The position numbers and the translations under genes were made by a program. From Gemmatimonadaceae bacterium (GTDB lineage Bacteria > Gemmatimonadota > Gemmatimonadetes > Gemmatimonadales > Gemmatimonadaceae): DNA of 64,000 nucleotides. Each line of letters starts with the position of its first letter. The stretch's first letter is position 1. Under the pieces are notes generated by a model. That model was not told the DNA's origin. It made no database searches and saw nothing but the letters and a program-made list of their open reading frames with translations. Shown here in pieces: positions 8,796 to 18,603 of this stretch. The stretch lies in NCBI GenBank assembly GCA_037721215.1, contig JBBJNV010000005.1, positions 1-64,000 on the forward strand, written 5' to 3'.

Positions 8796-9491
8796 ATGCG
8801 TCGTCCAACATTAGGCCGGTACGTCATCGGGCTGCTCGCAATTCCCGCTGTCGTCGTCCTGCTCGGGAAGACAGCCACCGCAACTATCGTCGAGCGGGCT
8901 GTCCCGCTTCCTCCTGCAACTGTCGACGCGCCGCTCGCGAACACTCGCGGGCAGGAAACCGCAGTGTTTGCAGGAGGTTGTTTCTGGGGCATCGAAGCGG
9001 TATTCGAGCATGTCAAGGGAGTCAAGTCGGCCGTATCCGGCTATACGGGTGGGAAGACGTTGAATCCCACCTACTCGGACATCGGGACTGGCAGAAGCGG
9101 TCACGCTGAAGCTGTCAGCGTTGTATTCGATCCCTCGCAGGTGACTTACGGGCAGCTGCTCCGGATTTTCTTTTCCGTGGCGCACGACCCGACTCAGCTC
9201 ACTCGCCAGGGCCCCGACGTCGGCACCCAATACCGTTCGGCAGTCTTCTATCGGGGCGATGCGCAGAAGCGGATAGCCACCGCGTATGTCGACCAGCTTT
9301 CGAAGGGCAAATTCTTCAAGCGACCGATTGTCACGCAGCTTACCGCGCTCGAGAAGTTCAACGTCGCCGAGGAGTACCATCAGGACTACGCCGCGGCAAA
9401 TCCGGGTAGCATGTATATCGTGATACATGATGCACCGAAGGTTGAGAACCTGAAGCGGAGCCTGAAGGAATTTTATCGCGAGTCGAAGTAG
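8796..9491 (+). CDS. msrA: exported peptide methionine-S-sulfoxide reductase
   Basis: Reduces methionine-S-sulfoxide in proteins. The catalytic motif GCFWG is present about 55 residues in, followed by GYTGGKTLNPTYSDIGTGRSGHAEAV, VGTQYRSAVFY and AEEYHQDYAAANPG, covering the whole MsrA domain. The ATG at 8796 is chosen over 8766 because it follows GAGAG at good spacing and begins a hydrophobic signal/anchor (YVIGLLAIPAVVVLLG). The enzyme therefore acts in the periplasm, unlike typical cytosolic MsrA. No MsrB domain is fused. A terminator follows at 9533. Confidence 0.93.
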   Translation: MRRPTLGRYVIGLLAIPAVVVLLGKTATATIVERAVPLPPATVDAPLANTRGQETAVFAGGCFWGIEAVFEHVKGVKSAVSGYTGGKTLNPTYSDIGTGRSGHAEAVSVVFDPSQVTYGQLLRIFFSVAHDPTQLTRQGPDVGTQYRSAVFYRGDAQKRIATAYVDQLSKGKFFKRPIVTQLTALEKFNVAEEYHQDYAAANPGSMYIVIHDAPKVENLKRSLKEFYRESK

Positions 9492-9532
9492 AATCTGAAG
9501 CTGGAAGTTGATGGCAGACTCAGTGAGTTGGT

Positions 9533-9556
9533 CCGGGGAGCAGAATCCCCGGATTT
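9533..9556 (+). terminator. rho-independent terminator after msrA
   Basis: A 7-bp stem CCGGGGA / TCCCCGG with a 6-nt loop, followed by ATTTT, 41 bp after the msrA stop. Confidence 0.6.
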
Positions 9557-9612
9557 TCTCAGTTTAATCCCGTTGAGGCCGCTGTTCGGGACACGGCCTG
9601 GAGAGACCCATA

Positions 9613-9792
9613 ATGCAGTCGAAGCGCGCCGACGAACTCAGGCAGGCCTGGAATGGCAAGCCGTGTGAGCACCCGGCTTTTGCGAAGCGCTATGACCTCG
9701 GTAAACGAACCGGCGATTATGTATGCACGCAGTGCGGCCGGATCATCTCATTCCGGGAGAGGGCCGAGGTAATGGCCGCGCGCAGCCGCTGA
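9613..9792 (+). CDS. small zinc-ribbon-like protein (59 aa)
   Basis: ATG preceded by GGAGAGA at good spacing; 59 codons and TGA. The protein has a KPCEHPAF segment and, 19 residues later, VCTQCGRIISF, that is C-x-H ... C-x2-C, which could bind one zinc ion. It is positively charged and lacks a signal peptide. It lies between the msrA terminator and the TonB receptor gene. It has no recognised family from memory. A DNA-, RNA- or protein-binding role would be a guess. Confidence 0.6.
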   Translation: MQSKRADELRQAWNGKPCEHPAFAKRYDLGKRTGDYVCTQCGRIISFRERAEVMAARSR

Positions 9793-9853
9793 AAGTCGTG
9801 TAAACTCTCCGGTAGATGCACGTGTCGAACGCTCGACGCCTTCCCGAGTGACA

Positions 9854-12800
9854 ATGTCCCATCGTTTGCTGGTCGCCGCTTTAATGCTGATTGCCGGCAG
9901 TATCTTCGCCCGGCCATCGTCAGCCCAGCAAGCCGACGTCATCCGCGGCCGCGTGATCGATACCGACAGCGTCGCGCTCGAGAATGTTGTCGTTACCGCA
10001 ACGTCTGTCTCCGGAAATGTCACCCGAACTGCGAGAACCGATCGAAACGGCCGGTTCACCGTGACATTTCCCGGCGGTGACGGCGATTACATGGTCACGT
10101 TTGCATCGCTCGGGTTCGCCGCGAGGCGGTTTCAGGTGAAGCGCGCGGCTGACGAAGACATTCTGGTGGCCGACGCCAGACTCACGCGCATCGGGGCGAT
10201 TCTCGATCCCGTCCAGGTAACTGCGCAGCGTGAACGGGTGCAACGCGGAGAAATTTCACCTGACGTGAGTGGAACCGGGCAGCAGCTCACCGACCCCGCG
10301 GTACCGGTCGATCTGCTCGGCGATCTCGCTGCCATGGCCGCTTCATTGCCGGGAGTGCAATCGGTTCCCGGCGCCGACGGGGGGGCCGACGGTTATTCGG
10401 TGCTCGGACTGGGAGCCGATCAAAACAATACGACTCTCGACGGAATGCAGTTCGGCGGATCGAGCATGCCCCGCGACGCTCTGGTCGGAAGCTCGCTGAT
10501 AACGTCTCCGTATGACGTATCGCGCGGCGGATTCAGCGGGGCGCAGATGGCGCTTCGCACCCGCTCCGGCTCCAACTTCGTGACCCGTGGTATGAGCGCC
10601 AACGTCGATGCACCTCAGCTCCAGTGGAGCGATCGCACGGCGCGGTCTCTCGGCCAGGAGTATTCGAATCTGTCGATTGGAGGCAGAGCATCTGGACCGC
10701 TCAGCTTTGACAAGGCCTTCTACAATGTTTCTTATCAGCTGGGCCGCCGGGCCAGTGACCTGCAGACCTTGCTCAACACCGAGGCTTCGGCGCTCGAGAC
10801 TGCCGGAGTGTCATCCGATTCGGTTGCGCGGTTTCTCTCGATTCTTCAGCGAGCGGGCGTGCCGCTTTCGGTAGGACCGGTGGCTGACAGCCGCATCGGT
10901 GACCAGGGATCGCTGTTCGGGAACTTCGACTTCGCACCGCCGTCATCGAGCTCCGGTCAGGCGTTCAGTCTGGCTTTCAACGGAAACTGGAGCCGGCAGA
11001 GCCCCGCTGGTGGATTGGTAACAGAGCTTCCGGCGCGCAGCGGAGAACGTACCGGCTGGCGCGGAAGTGTTCAGGGCAGGCATAACACTTACGTCAGGAA
11101 CACCGTCCTGAGCGAAACATCGGTGGGTGCCAGCACATCAAGGTCTGCCGCGTCGCCGTATCTGCAGTTGCCGTCCGGGTTCGTCAGGGTGAACTCGAGT
11201 TTTCCCGACGGTGCCAGCAGCCTGCAGAATCTGCTGTTCGGCGGCAGTCCGTCGCTGAACAATGCATCAGGCACCACCACGATAAACCTGTTGAACCAGC
11301 TTTCATGGTTCAGCACGAACAACAAGCACCGGGTGAAACTGGCCACTGAGCTGAGACATGATGCGGCCTCGCAGGAGCAGGCAAATAATCTGCTCGGCAC
11401 ATTCGCTTTCAACTCGCTCGCCGATCTGGATGCGTCGAGACCGTCGTCATTCACCCGGCAATTGAGTGCCCGCGATCGTGACCTGAGTCAGATCACCGTC
11501 GGCATTTCTGTCGGAGACTCATACCGTCGTACCCGAAATCTCCAGATTCAGTACGGCCTCCGCGTGGATGCCAATCGCTATCTCGTCGATCCGGTCCGGA
11601 ACGATCAGCTGCAGTCGCTTTTTGGCACCGTTAACGACGAAGTGCCCGATGGGCTGTATGTCAGCCCGCGTATCGGGTTCTCGTGGACGTATGGCTACGC
11701 CGCACAGGTTTCCAGCTTCGTCGGAGCGGCGCGAGTGCCGAGGGCCGTTCTGCGGGGTGGTATCGGCATCTTTCAAAACACGCCGTCCACCAATCTCATC
11801 GGATCGTCAATCGACAACACCGGCCTGCCGGGGGGAGTTCAACAACTGACGTGCGTCGGAGGGGCGACTCCGTTTCCTGACTGGAACGCATACGCATCTG
11901 ACAATTCGCGAGTTCCCGATCTGTGCGCCGACGGTACCATGGGATCCATATTTTCCAACAGCGCACCAAACGTCTCGCTGTTCGCCGCGGATTTTTCCGC
12001 CCCGCGCAGCGTCAGGTCGAATCTCCAGTGGAGCGGACCGAGCGTCGGCAACCGGTTTTCGACCCAGATCGAAGCGACGTGGTCGGTGAATACCAGTCAA
12101 CAGAGCTTTGTCGACCTCAACTTTACTCCCGTCCAGCGCTTCGCACTCGCAAGTGAGAACGATCGTCCGGTTTTTGTAAATCCCGGAAGCATCGTGGCTG
12201 CATCCGGTGCGATTGCCTCCCGCGATGCGCGGGTGTCGTCAGCTTTCTCCCGCGTTACGCAGCTGAGATCGGACCTCCGTTCACGCAGTGCTCAGCTTCG
12301 GCTTGGATTGTCGCCAGTGAGCTTCAGCTCTTCTTTCAGCTGGAGCGCGTCGTACGTGTACTCGAGCGTGCGCGAGCAGACGCGGGGTTTCAACAGCACA
12401 GCAGGCAACCCTCTCGCGGTGGAGTGGGCTCGCTCTCCATTTGACTCGCGGCATCAGCTGGTATACAACGTCGGCTACAACTTTTTCGACTTCGTGCGTG
12501 TGAACTGGTTCGGGAATTTCCGGTCTGGCAATCCGTTCACACCGATGATTGCTGGCGACGTGAATGGAGATGGATACTCAAACGACCGTGCGTTTGTATT
12601 TGACCCTGCGAATACTGCCGATCCCGCTGTTGCGTCGGCGATGCAATCGTTGCTGGAAACGGGTTCGGACGCTGCCCGGAGCTGTCTGTCCAGACAGCTT
12701 GCGCGGCTCGCCGCGCGGAATGCATGCCAGGGTCCCTGGAGCTCATCGGCATCGATGTCAGTTTCGTTCAATCCGGTCAAGGTGCGCATGCCCAGGCGAG

Positions 12801-13609
12801 CCACGCTCTCCTTCCAGCTGTCGAATCCACTCGGCGCAGCGGATAGGCTGGTGAACGGACCGAAGAGTCTGCGCGGTTGGGGGCAGCCGGCATTTCCCGA
12901 TCAGGCATTGCTGTACGTCAGAGGTTTCGATCCGGCTTCCGCCAGCTACCGCTACGAGGTCAATCAGCGCTTCGGCACAACGAACCAGGCGTTGGGTGGA
13001 TTGAGGGTTCCGGTGAGTCTCACTGCTTTGCTTCGCTTCGATATCGGCCCGACTCGTGAACGGCAGCTACTGTCACAGCAGCTCGATCGCGGCCGGACAC
13101 GGCCCGGGACGCGTGTTTCGGAAGCGCTGCTGAAGGCGATTTACGGCAGCGGTGGAATCGCAAATCCGATGGCCGCAATACTGCGCCAGCAGGATTCGCT
13201 GCGGCTCACGGGAGTGCAGGCGGATAGCATCGCCGCCATCAACCGGCTCTACGTAATCCGCACGGACGCGATCTGGTCGCCAATCGCAAAAACTTTCGGC
13301 GAGCTGGGAAATGCTTACAATGCGGATGTCGCGTATGACCGGTACATCGATGCGCGGAAGGCAACGGTCGATCTGCTGACGAGCTTTGCGCCTTCGGTGA
13401 AGCGATTACTTACTGCCGAGCAGCAAAGGAAGCTTCCGCCATCGGTGGCAAGCGCACTCGACACTCGCTACCTGGCATCGATCCGGTCTGGAACCGCGAG
13501 CTTCACAAGCAACCCGGCGTTCAGTGGCGGCGGGCCAGTTTTCGCCGGTAGTGATTTTACGCTGCCCGCGGGCGCGGGCGGTGGTACGATAGTAATCATC
13601 AAGCAGTAG
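9854..13609 (+). CDS. large TonB-dependent outer-membrane receptor with carboxypeptidase-regulatory-like domain
   Basis: About 1250 residues. Signal peptide MSHRLLVAALMLIAGSIFARPSSAQ, then a CarboxypepD_reg-like beta-sandwich (VIRGRVIDTDSVALENVVV ... RNGRFTVTFPGGDGDYMVTFASLGFA), then a plug-like region (LPGVQSVPGADGGADGYSVLGLG) and a long beta-barrel. The C-terminal about 200 residues after the barrel contain a helical segment (LLTAEQQRKLPPSVA) and a glycine-rich end. Predicted to import or bind a polymeric substrate with energy from TonB; the ligand is unknown. A GTG two codons upstream (9848) is an alternative start. The downstream exported propeller-like gene is a likely partner. Confidence 0.85.
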   Translation: MSHRLLVAALMLIAGSIFARPSSAQQADVIRGRVIDTDSVALENVVVTATSVSGNVTRTARTDRNGRFTVTFPGGDGDYMVTFASLGFAARRFQVKRAADEDILVADARLTRIGAILDPVQVTAQRERVQRGEISPDVSGTGQQLTDPAVPVDLLGDLAAMAASLPGVQSVPGADGGADGYSVLGLGADQNNTTLDGMQFGGSSMPRDALVGSSLITSPYDVSRGGFSGAQMALRTRSGSNFVTRGMSANVDAPQLQWSDRTARSLGQEYSNLSIGGRASGPLSFDKAFYNVSYQLGRRASDLQTLLNTEASALETAGVSSDSVARFLSILQRAGVPLSVGPVADSRIGDQGSLFGNFDFAPPSSSSGQAFSLAFNGNWSRQSPAGGLVTELPARSGERTGWRGSVQGRHNTYVRNTVLSETSVGASTSRSAASPYLQLPSGFVRVNSSFPDGASSLQNLLFGGSPSLNNASGTTTINLLNQLSWFSTNNKHRVKLATELRHDAASQEQANNLLGTFAFNSLADLDASRPSSFTRQLSARDRDLSQITVGISVGDSYRRTRNLQIQYGLRVDANRYLVDPVRNDQLQSLFGTVNDEVPDGLYVSPRIGFSWTYGYAAQVSSFVGAARVPRAVLRGGIGIFQNTPSTNLIGSSIDNTGLPGGVQQLTCVGGATPFPDWNAYASDNSRVPDLCADGTMGSIFSNSAPNVSLFAADFSAPRSVRSNLQWSGPSVGNRFSTQIEATWSVNTSQQSFVDLNFTPVQRFALASENDRPVFVNPGSIVAASGAIASRDARVSSAFSRVTQLRSDLRSRSAQLRLGLSPVSFSSSFSWSASYVYSSVREQTRGFNSTAGNPLAVEWARSPFDSRHQLVYNVGYNFFDFVRVNWFGNFRSGNPFTPMIAGDVNGDGYSNDRAFVFDPANTADPAVASAMQSLLETGSDAARSCLSRQLARLAARNACQGPWSSSASMSVSFNPVKVRMPRRATLSFQLSNPLGAADRLVNGPKSLRGWGQPAFPDQALLYVRGFDPASASYRYEVNQRFGTTNQALGGLRVPVSLTALLRFDIGPTRERQLLSQQLDRGRTRPGTRVSEALLKAIYGSGGIANPMAAILRQQDSLRLTGVQADSIAAINRLYVIRTDAIWSPIAKTFGELGNAYNADVAYDRYIDARKATVDLLTSFAPSVKRLLTAEQQRKLPPSVASALDTRYLASIRSGTASFTSNPAFSGGGPVFAGSDFTLPAGAGGGTIVIIKQ

Positions 13610-13655
13610 TCGCACGAACGTTCAGCACCCAACCAATCCAGACCATAATACAAAT

Positions 13656-14993
13656 ATGAAATACCCATTTGTTCTTGCGGCTTCGCTGTCGTGCGTCGCG
13701 GCGCCCCTCGCGGGGGCGCAGACTCGGCCTGCCGTCCGGCAGCTTGGCGCAATCGAAGCACGATCGAAGGAGCCACTGGGCTCGGCCGCCAGTGTGCGCA
13801 CTTTGCCCGGAGGAAAGCTGCTCGTCAACGACGTCGCCAAGCGCCGCGTGCTGCTGTTCGACGGCGCGCTGTCGGCGTTCACCGTCGTTGCTGACTCCAC
13901 CAGTGCAACGGCGAATGCGTACAGCGGGCGTTCCGGCGGGTTGATCGCGTATCGTGGCGACTCATCTCTCTTCGTGGACCCGGCGTCCATGTCAATGCTG
14001 GTGATCGACCCCGCTGGGAAAGTCGCACGAGTGATGTCGGTGCCGCGTTCCGAAGACGCGGTGCTGCTTGGCAGTCCGGTTGGCGGCGGGGCGTTCGACG
14101 GCAAGGGCCGCTTGTTGTACCGCGGGGCGCTGAGACGCCGGTTTGGCGGCGGCGGCCTCCCCGGTGGCGGCGGCGGTGCCCCCTTTGCCATTCCCGAACC
14201 CCCGGACTCCGCGCCAATCTTCCGAATCGACCTTCAGACGCGCCAGCTCGACACCGTCGCGTTCATCAAGACGCCGAAGGTCAAGATTGACATTTCGCGC
14301 GACAGCAGCGGCGGCATGACGATCGCGACGCAGGTCAATCCACTTCCAGTCATCGACGACTGGGCGGTGCTTTCCGACGGGTCGCTGGCGATCGTGCGCG
14401 GCCGGGATTATCACGTTGATTTCACCAATTCCGAAGGCGCGAAAGTTTCGGCGCCCAAAATTCCCTTCGAGTGGCAGCGCCTTACCGACGAAGACAAGGT
14501 TGCGTTCATCGATTCGTTGAAGGTGGCGCGAGAACGTATGGGACCCAATGCACCTGGGGTTGGCGGCGTGCCGGGGTTTCCGGGAGCTGGCGGCGCGACC
14601 GGGGAAGGCGGTGGCATGAGGATCGAGATCGGGACCACTATCATCGGCGGGGGCGGGGGCGCGAATGCCGCTCCCCGGCCTGGGCCAGCCCGGACGGCGC
14701 CGACGACACAGGTGAGCTTTGTGGCGCCGGCCGACCTGCCCGATTACAAGCCGGCGTTTTTTGGCGGGTCGGCGAGGGCCGATGCACAAGGCAATCTCTG
14801 GATCCGCACCATCCCGACCTCCGCAATCGCCGGTGGTCCTGTTTACGATGTGATCAACAGGCAGGGACAGCTCGTCGAGCGGGTGCAGATTCCGGCGGGT
14901 CGGACGATCATCGCCTTCAGTGCTGATGGCGCTGTATTTCTAGCGGGGCGCGAGAACAACGTTGCATTCGTCGAGCGTGCCCGGGTGAGGTAA
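13656..14993 (+). CDS. exported protein, probable 6-bladed propeller (NHL-like), function unknown
   Basis: 445 residues with a signal peptide (MKYPFVLAASLSCVAAPLAGAQ). Repeating units such as VRTLPGGKLLVNDVAKRRVLLFDGAL and YDVINRQGQLVERVQIPAGRTIIAFSADGAVFLA resemble NHL/6-bladed beta-propeller strands. Two glycine-rich inserts (about residues 165-175 and 290-325, including FGGGGLPGGGGG) interrupt it. It starts 46 bp after the TonB receptor, suggesting co-transcription and a periplasmic or surface binding role. No enzymatic motif is visible. Confidence 0.7.
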   Translation: MKYPFVLAASLSCVAAPLAGAQTRPAVRQLGAIEARSKEPLGSAASVRTLPGGKLLVNDVAKRRVLLFDGALSAFTVVADSTSATANAYSGRSGGLIAYRGDSSLFVDPASMSMLVIDPAGKVARVMSVPRSEDAVLLGSPVGGGAFDGKGRLLYRGALRRRFGGGGLPGGGGGAPFAIPEPPDSAPIFRIDLQTRQLDTVAFIKTPKVKIDISRDSSGGMTIATQVNPLPVIDDWAVLSDGSLAIVRGRDYHVDFTNSEGAKVSAPKIPFEWQRLTDEDKVAFIDSLKVARERMGPNAPGVGGVPGFPGAGGATGEGGGMRIEIGTTIIGGGGGANAAPRPGPARTAPTTQVSFVAPADLPDYKPAFFGGSARADAQGNLWIRTIPTSAIAGGPVYDVINRQGQLVERVQIPAGRTIIAFSADGAVFLAGRENNVAFVERARVR

Positions 14994-15104
14994 CCGGCGG
15001 TAGGTTCCGCGCGGAAGGTACCGGCGGAGGTTGCGGCTGTCATGGTTGGCGCCGACATTGGGGCACACCCGGCAACTAACCTTCACCGGCAAAGGTTTTC
15101 CAGC

Positions 15105-16988
15105 ATGCTAAGCGCAGTGATGAGGGCAGCGGTGTTCGCCTTCGCCGTATCGGTTGCGCAGACCGCCACCAGTGCGCAGGCGCCTGCAACGTCTTCTCCG
15201 CCCCGCGCAGACTCGGCACGCAGGGTTTTCGTAGTCCCGGGCGAGAGGGCGGGAATCAGTGTCTTCCCGTTCGCCGAGTATAAGGAGGTCAGGCCTCTCG
15301 TGCCCGGAAAACTCGACTGGAAGCACTATCACTCATCTGTAGAGATCGAGGATTTCATGCGACGGTGGGCGAAAGACCACCCAGGCATCGTTCAGCTTTA
15401 CACCGTTGGAAAAAGCTTTGGTGGGCGCGACATCTGGCAGTTGACGCTGACGAACAAAAAAACGGGCGCCGATACCGATAAGCCGGCAGCATTTTTTGAA
15501 GGCGGCCGGCATTCAGGTGAGATCACGAGCACTGAGAGTGCTTTCTACCTCGCGTGGTATCTCATCGAGAATTACGCCAGAGATCCGGGCGTCCGCCGTC
15601 TTCTGGATACAAAGGCCATCTACATCCGGCCGCTCAACAATCCCGACGGTTCTGACATGTACCGGCTTACTGCGCAATCCAATCGCAGCTCGGTGCGCCC
15701 GGTGGATAACGATACCGACGGCCTGCTCGACGAGGACCCGGGCGAAGATCTCGACAACGATGGGTTCATCCGCGAGATGCGCAAGTACGTCGGCGCCGGA
15801 AAGGGTGATGCAGTGCTCGACACGATGGATAAGAGCAGGCGGCTGATGCGGCGCGTCCCCGAGAATCGTGGCGACTATCTGCTCTACTCTGAAGGCGTGG
15901 ACAATGACATCGACGGCCGGTTCAACGAAGACGGGATAGGAGGACTCGACCTCCACCGTAACTATCCCACCAACTGGCGACCGGAACGTGAGTCCACTGG
16001 TCGAGGCTCGACTCAGTTCGGAGCGGGCGAGTATCCAACATCGGAGCCCGAGACTCGCGCAGTTGTGCTATGGGTTCTGACACACCCGAACATTGCGGTT
16101 GCGAACAGTATGGACACTGCCGTTCCGATGCACCTGCGGGGCCCGTCGACATGTGAGGAAACGGAATGCATGTTCGCATCCGATCTCAAATGGTATCGCC
16201 ATTTCGATTCTGCCGGCGTTGCCCGCACGGGATACCCGTGGGCCGGAGACGTTTATCGCACCTACAACACGCGCGGTATCACCAACCCGGCGACTGGTGA
16301 TACGCTCCGCCCGCAGCCGCTTTTCGGACATGGCCCGGATTTCGGATACTTTCACATCGGCGCAATCTGGTACGGTGATGAGCTCTGGAACGGCGGCCGC
16401 GAACGCGATTACGACGGCAACGGCCGCATCGACAACTGGGAAGTTCTCCGGTATTGCGATGAGGCGTTCGGCGGAACGTGTTTCAAGCCCTGGAAGAAAA
16501 TGCAGCATCCAACGCTGGGCGAAGTTGAAATCGGCGGGTTCAACCCCAAATTCTTTTCGCAGAACGGTCCGCCGCAGGTGTTGGAGAAGTGGGCGCGCAA
16601 CCAGGCAATGTTCAATCTCTACCTGGCGCAGTCGTTGCCGCAGATGGAGATAATCGGTGTCACATCCTCGAGAGTTTCTGCATCACGGGATTCAGCGACG
16701 CATGAGATACGCGTTACTGTGCGTAATACCGGCCGTCTGCCGACCGCACTCGAACAGGCGAAGCGGGTGCACATCGTCCAGCCCGATAGAGTTGTGCTGG
16801 TAGTGCCAAAGGAGAGCTCCAGTCGAACCGTCGGGCGGGTGCAGGAATTCTGGCTGAGCGGTGGAGAAACGAAAGTCGTGACCCTCCGCATGCGCGCGGC
16901 TGAAAGGAATGCCGATCGCGAGATCACCGTTCGTGCGTTGAGCACCCGGGGCGGTGTCGCCGAGAGGAAAATGAGGCTGGATCGATGA
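15105..16988 (+). CDS. exported M14 family zinc carboxypeptidase
   Basis: Secreted metallopeptidase. Start chosen at 15105 because it opens a signal peptide (MLSAVMRAAVFAFAVSVAQTATSAQA) with AAAGG upstream; the frame is open from 15042. The M14 domain shows GKSFGGRDIWQLTLT, the zinc ligands in GGRHSGEITSTES (His and Glu), the arginine/asparagine block IRPLNNPDGSDMY and GLDLHRNYPTNW. A third ligand is probably the histidine in VPMHLRGPS. A C-terminal CARDB/Ig-like domain (about 120 residues) follows. It may trim peptides in the periplasm alongside the TldD/TldE pair just downstream. Confidence 0.88.
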   Translation: MLSAVMRAAVFAFAVSVAQTATSAQAPATSSPPRADSARRVFVVPGERAGISVFPFAEYKEVRPLVPGKLDWKHYHSSVEIEDFMRRWAKDHPGIVQLYTVGKSFGGRDIWQLTLTNKKTGADTDKPAAFFEGGRHSGEITSTESAFYLAWYLIENYARDPGVRRLLDTKAIYIRPLNNPDGSDMYRLTAQSNRSSVRPVDNDTDGLLDEDPGEDLDNDGFIREMRKYVGAGKGDAVLDTMDKSRRLMRRVPENRGDYLLYSEGVDNDIDGRFNEDGIGGLDLHRNYPTNWRPERESTGRGSTQFGAGEYPTSEPETRAVVLWVLTHPNIAVANSMDTAVPMHLRGPSTCEETECMFASDLKWYRHFDSAGVARTGYPWAGDVYRTYNTRGITNPATGDTLRPQPLFGHGPDFGYFHIGAIWYGDELWNGGRERDYDGNGRIDNWEVLRYCDEAFGGTCFKPWKKMQHPTLGEVEIGGFNPKFFSQNGPPQVLEKWARNQAMFNLYLAQSLPQMEIIGVTSSRVSASRDSATHEIRVTVRNTGRLPTALEQAKRVHIVQPDRVVLVVPKESSSRTVGRVQEFWLSGGETKVVTLRMRAAERNADREITVRALSTRGGVAERKMRLDR

Positions 16989-17010
16989 ACAACCAGAACT
17001 GATTGCAGAC

Positions 17011-18603
17011 ATGACGACAAACCGACGCGATTTTCTCATTGCTACCGCGGCAATGGCCGCTGCGACCGGCGCTCGTGCTGCATTCGGCGCGCCGCGAGGC
17101 ATCCGCATGCTGCCGACGCCGGCTTCCGATCCGTTCGTCGACGAGCTCGCGATGGAGGCTCTCAATGCGGCCCGCGCCGCCGGTGCATCCTATGCCGACG
17201 TCAGAGTTGGCCGCTATCGGCGCCAGTTCGTGAATACGCGGGAACGTCAGGTCACCGGCGTCAACGATTCCGAGTCGTATGGCATCGGGGTAAGAACACT
17301 GGTAAACGGGTCGTGGGGTTTCGCGTCCACCAGCGCGATGACGCGGGATGGGGTGCAACAGGTTGCGCGCGAAGCAGCGCGACTGTCGAGAGCTGCCCGC
17401 ATCGTGCAACGGCGCCCTGTCGTGCTGGCTCCGGTTGTTGCGGTCAAGGGAACGTGGAGCACGCCTATCACCCGCGACCCGCTCGAGGTGCCGATCGAAG
17501 AAAAAGTGGCGTTGCTGCTCGCCGCGAACGAGGCTGCGCTGAGAGTCCCCAAGGTTCGTTTTGTTACGTCGGGGATGGCATTGCTCCGCGAAGAGAAAAC
17601 ACTTGCCACCACCGATGGTACCCTCGTCACCCAGACTTTTTTCCGGGTTGGCCCTCAGTTTACGGCCACCGCCGTTACGGACGGTGATTTTCAGGCGTAC
17701 AGCGAAGAGCTTGCTCCCCGCGGAAACGGATGGGAGTACATACAATCACTCGACATGCCCGGCAACGCTGAGCGCTGGGCATCGCTTGCCGCCGAGAAGC
17801 TGACTGCCCGTTCGGTGCAGGTGGGCCGGTATGATCTCATCCTCGACCCGACAAATCTCTGGCTCACCATCCACGAATCCATCGGCCACCCGACAGAGCT
17901 CGATCGCGCCCTGGGTTACGAGGCAAACTTTGCCGGAACGAGCTTCATTGCTCCGCCCGAGAAATACATCAACAAGTTCCGTTACGGCCGCGAGTTCATG
18001 AACATCCAGGCCGACCGCACGCAGGAGGGATCATTGTCCCGCGTCGCGTGGGACGACGAAGGAGTTCCGGCTGAAAAGTGGATGATCGTCGACAAGGGGA
18101 TCTTCAAGGACTATCAGACGACGCGCGAGCAGGCAGCATTGATTGAGCCGCTCACGGGAGTGAAGCGCTCGCACGGGTGCGCATTCGCCGACTCATGGTC
18201 GAGCGTGCCTTTCCAGCGGATGCCAAACATTTCGCTGATGCCCGGTGCGCGCGATATCGGTCTCGATGATATCGTTGCCGCAACTGACCGCGGTATAATC
18301 GTCAAGAACCGTGGCTCCTGGTCGATAGATCACCAGCGTTTCAATTTCCAGTTTTCCGGGCAGGTGTATTACGAGGTGAAAAACGGAAAGATCACCGGCA
18401 TGTTGAAGGACGTCGCATATCAGAGCCGCACCCCCGACTTCTGGAACAGCATGGACATGATCGGCGGCCCGAAAAGCTACTGGCTCGGCGGATCGTTCGG
18501 TGACGGCAAGGGCGAGCCGTCGCAATCGAATTCCGTGAGCCACGGTTGCGTCCCCGCGCGCTTCAGTCAGGTGAATATTGTCAACACCGGGAGGAGCGCA
18601 TGA
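17011..18603 (+). CDS. tldD: TldD-family metalloprotease with Tat signal peptide
   Basis: Homologue of TldD, the zinc subunit of the TldD/TldE protease. 530 residues. The N-terminus TTNRRDFLIATAAMAAATGARA is a clear twin-arginine signal, so the folded enzyme is exported; enterobacterial TldD is cytosolic. The zinc motif HESIGHPTE is intact (first His about residue 288). Conserved stretches GVKRSHGCAFADSW and the C-terminal GHGCVP-like segment (VSHGCVPARF) are present. It overlaps the next gene by ATGA, giving 1:1 production with TldE. Confidence 0.92.
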   Translation: MTTNRRDFLIATAAMAAATGARAAFGAPRGIRMLPTPASDPFVDELAMEALNAARAAGASYADVRVGRYRRQFVNTRERQVTGVNDSESYGIGVRTLVNGSWGFASTSAMTRDGVQQVAREAARLSRAARIVQRRPVVLAPVVAVKGTWSTPITRDPLEVPIEEKVALLLAANEAALRVPKVRFVTSGMALLREEKTLATTDGTLVTQTFFRVGPQFTATAVTDGDFQAYSEELAPRGNGWEYIQSLDMPGNAERWASLAAEKLTARSVQVGRYDLILDPTNLWLTIHESIGHPTELDRALGYEANFAGTSFIAPPEKYINKFRYGREFMNIQADRTQEGSLSRVAWDDEGVPAEKWMIVDKGIFKDYQTTREQAALIEPLTGVKRSHGCAFADSWSSVPFQRMPNISLMPGARDIGLDDIVAATDRGIIVKNRGSWSIDHQRFNFQFSGQVYYEVKNGKITGMLKDVAYQSRTPDFWNSMDMIGGPKSYWLGGSFGDGKGEPSQSNSVSHGCVPARFSQVNIVNTGRSA

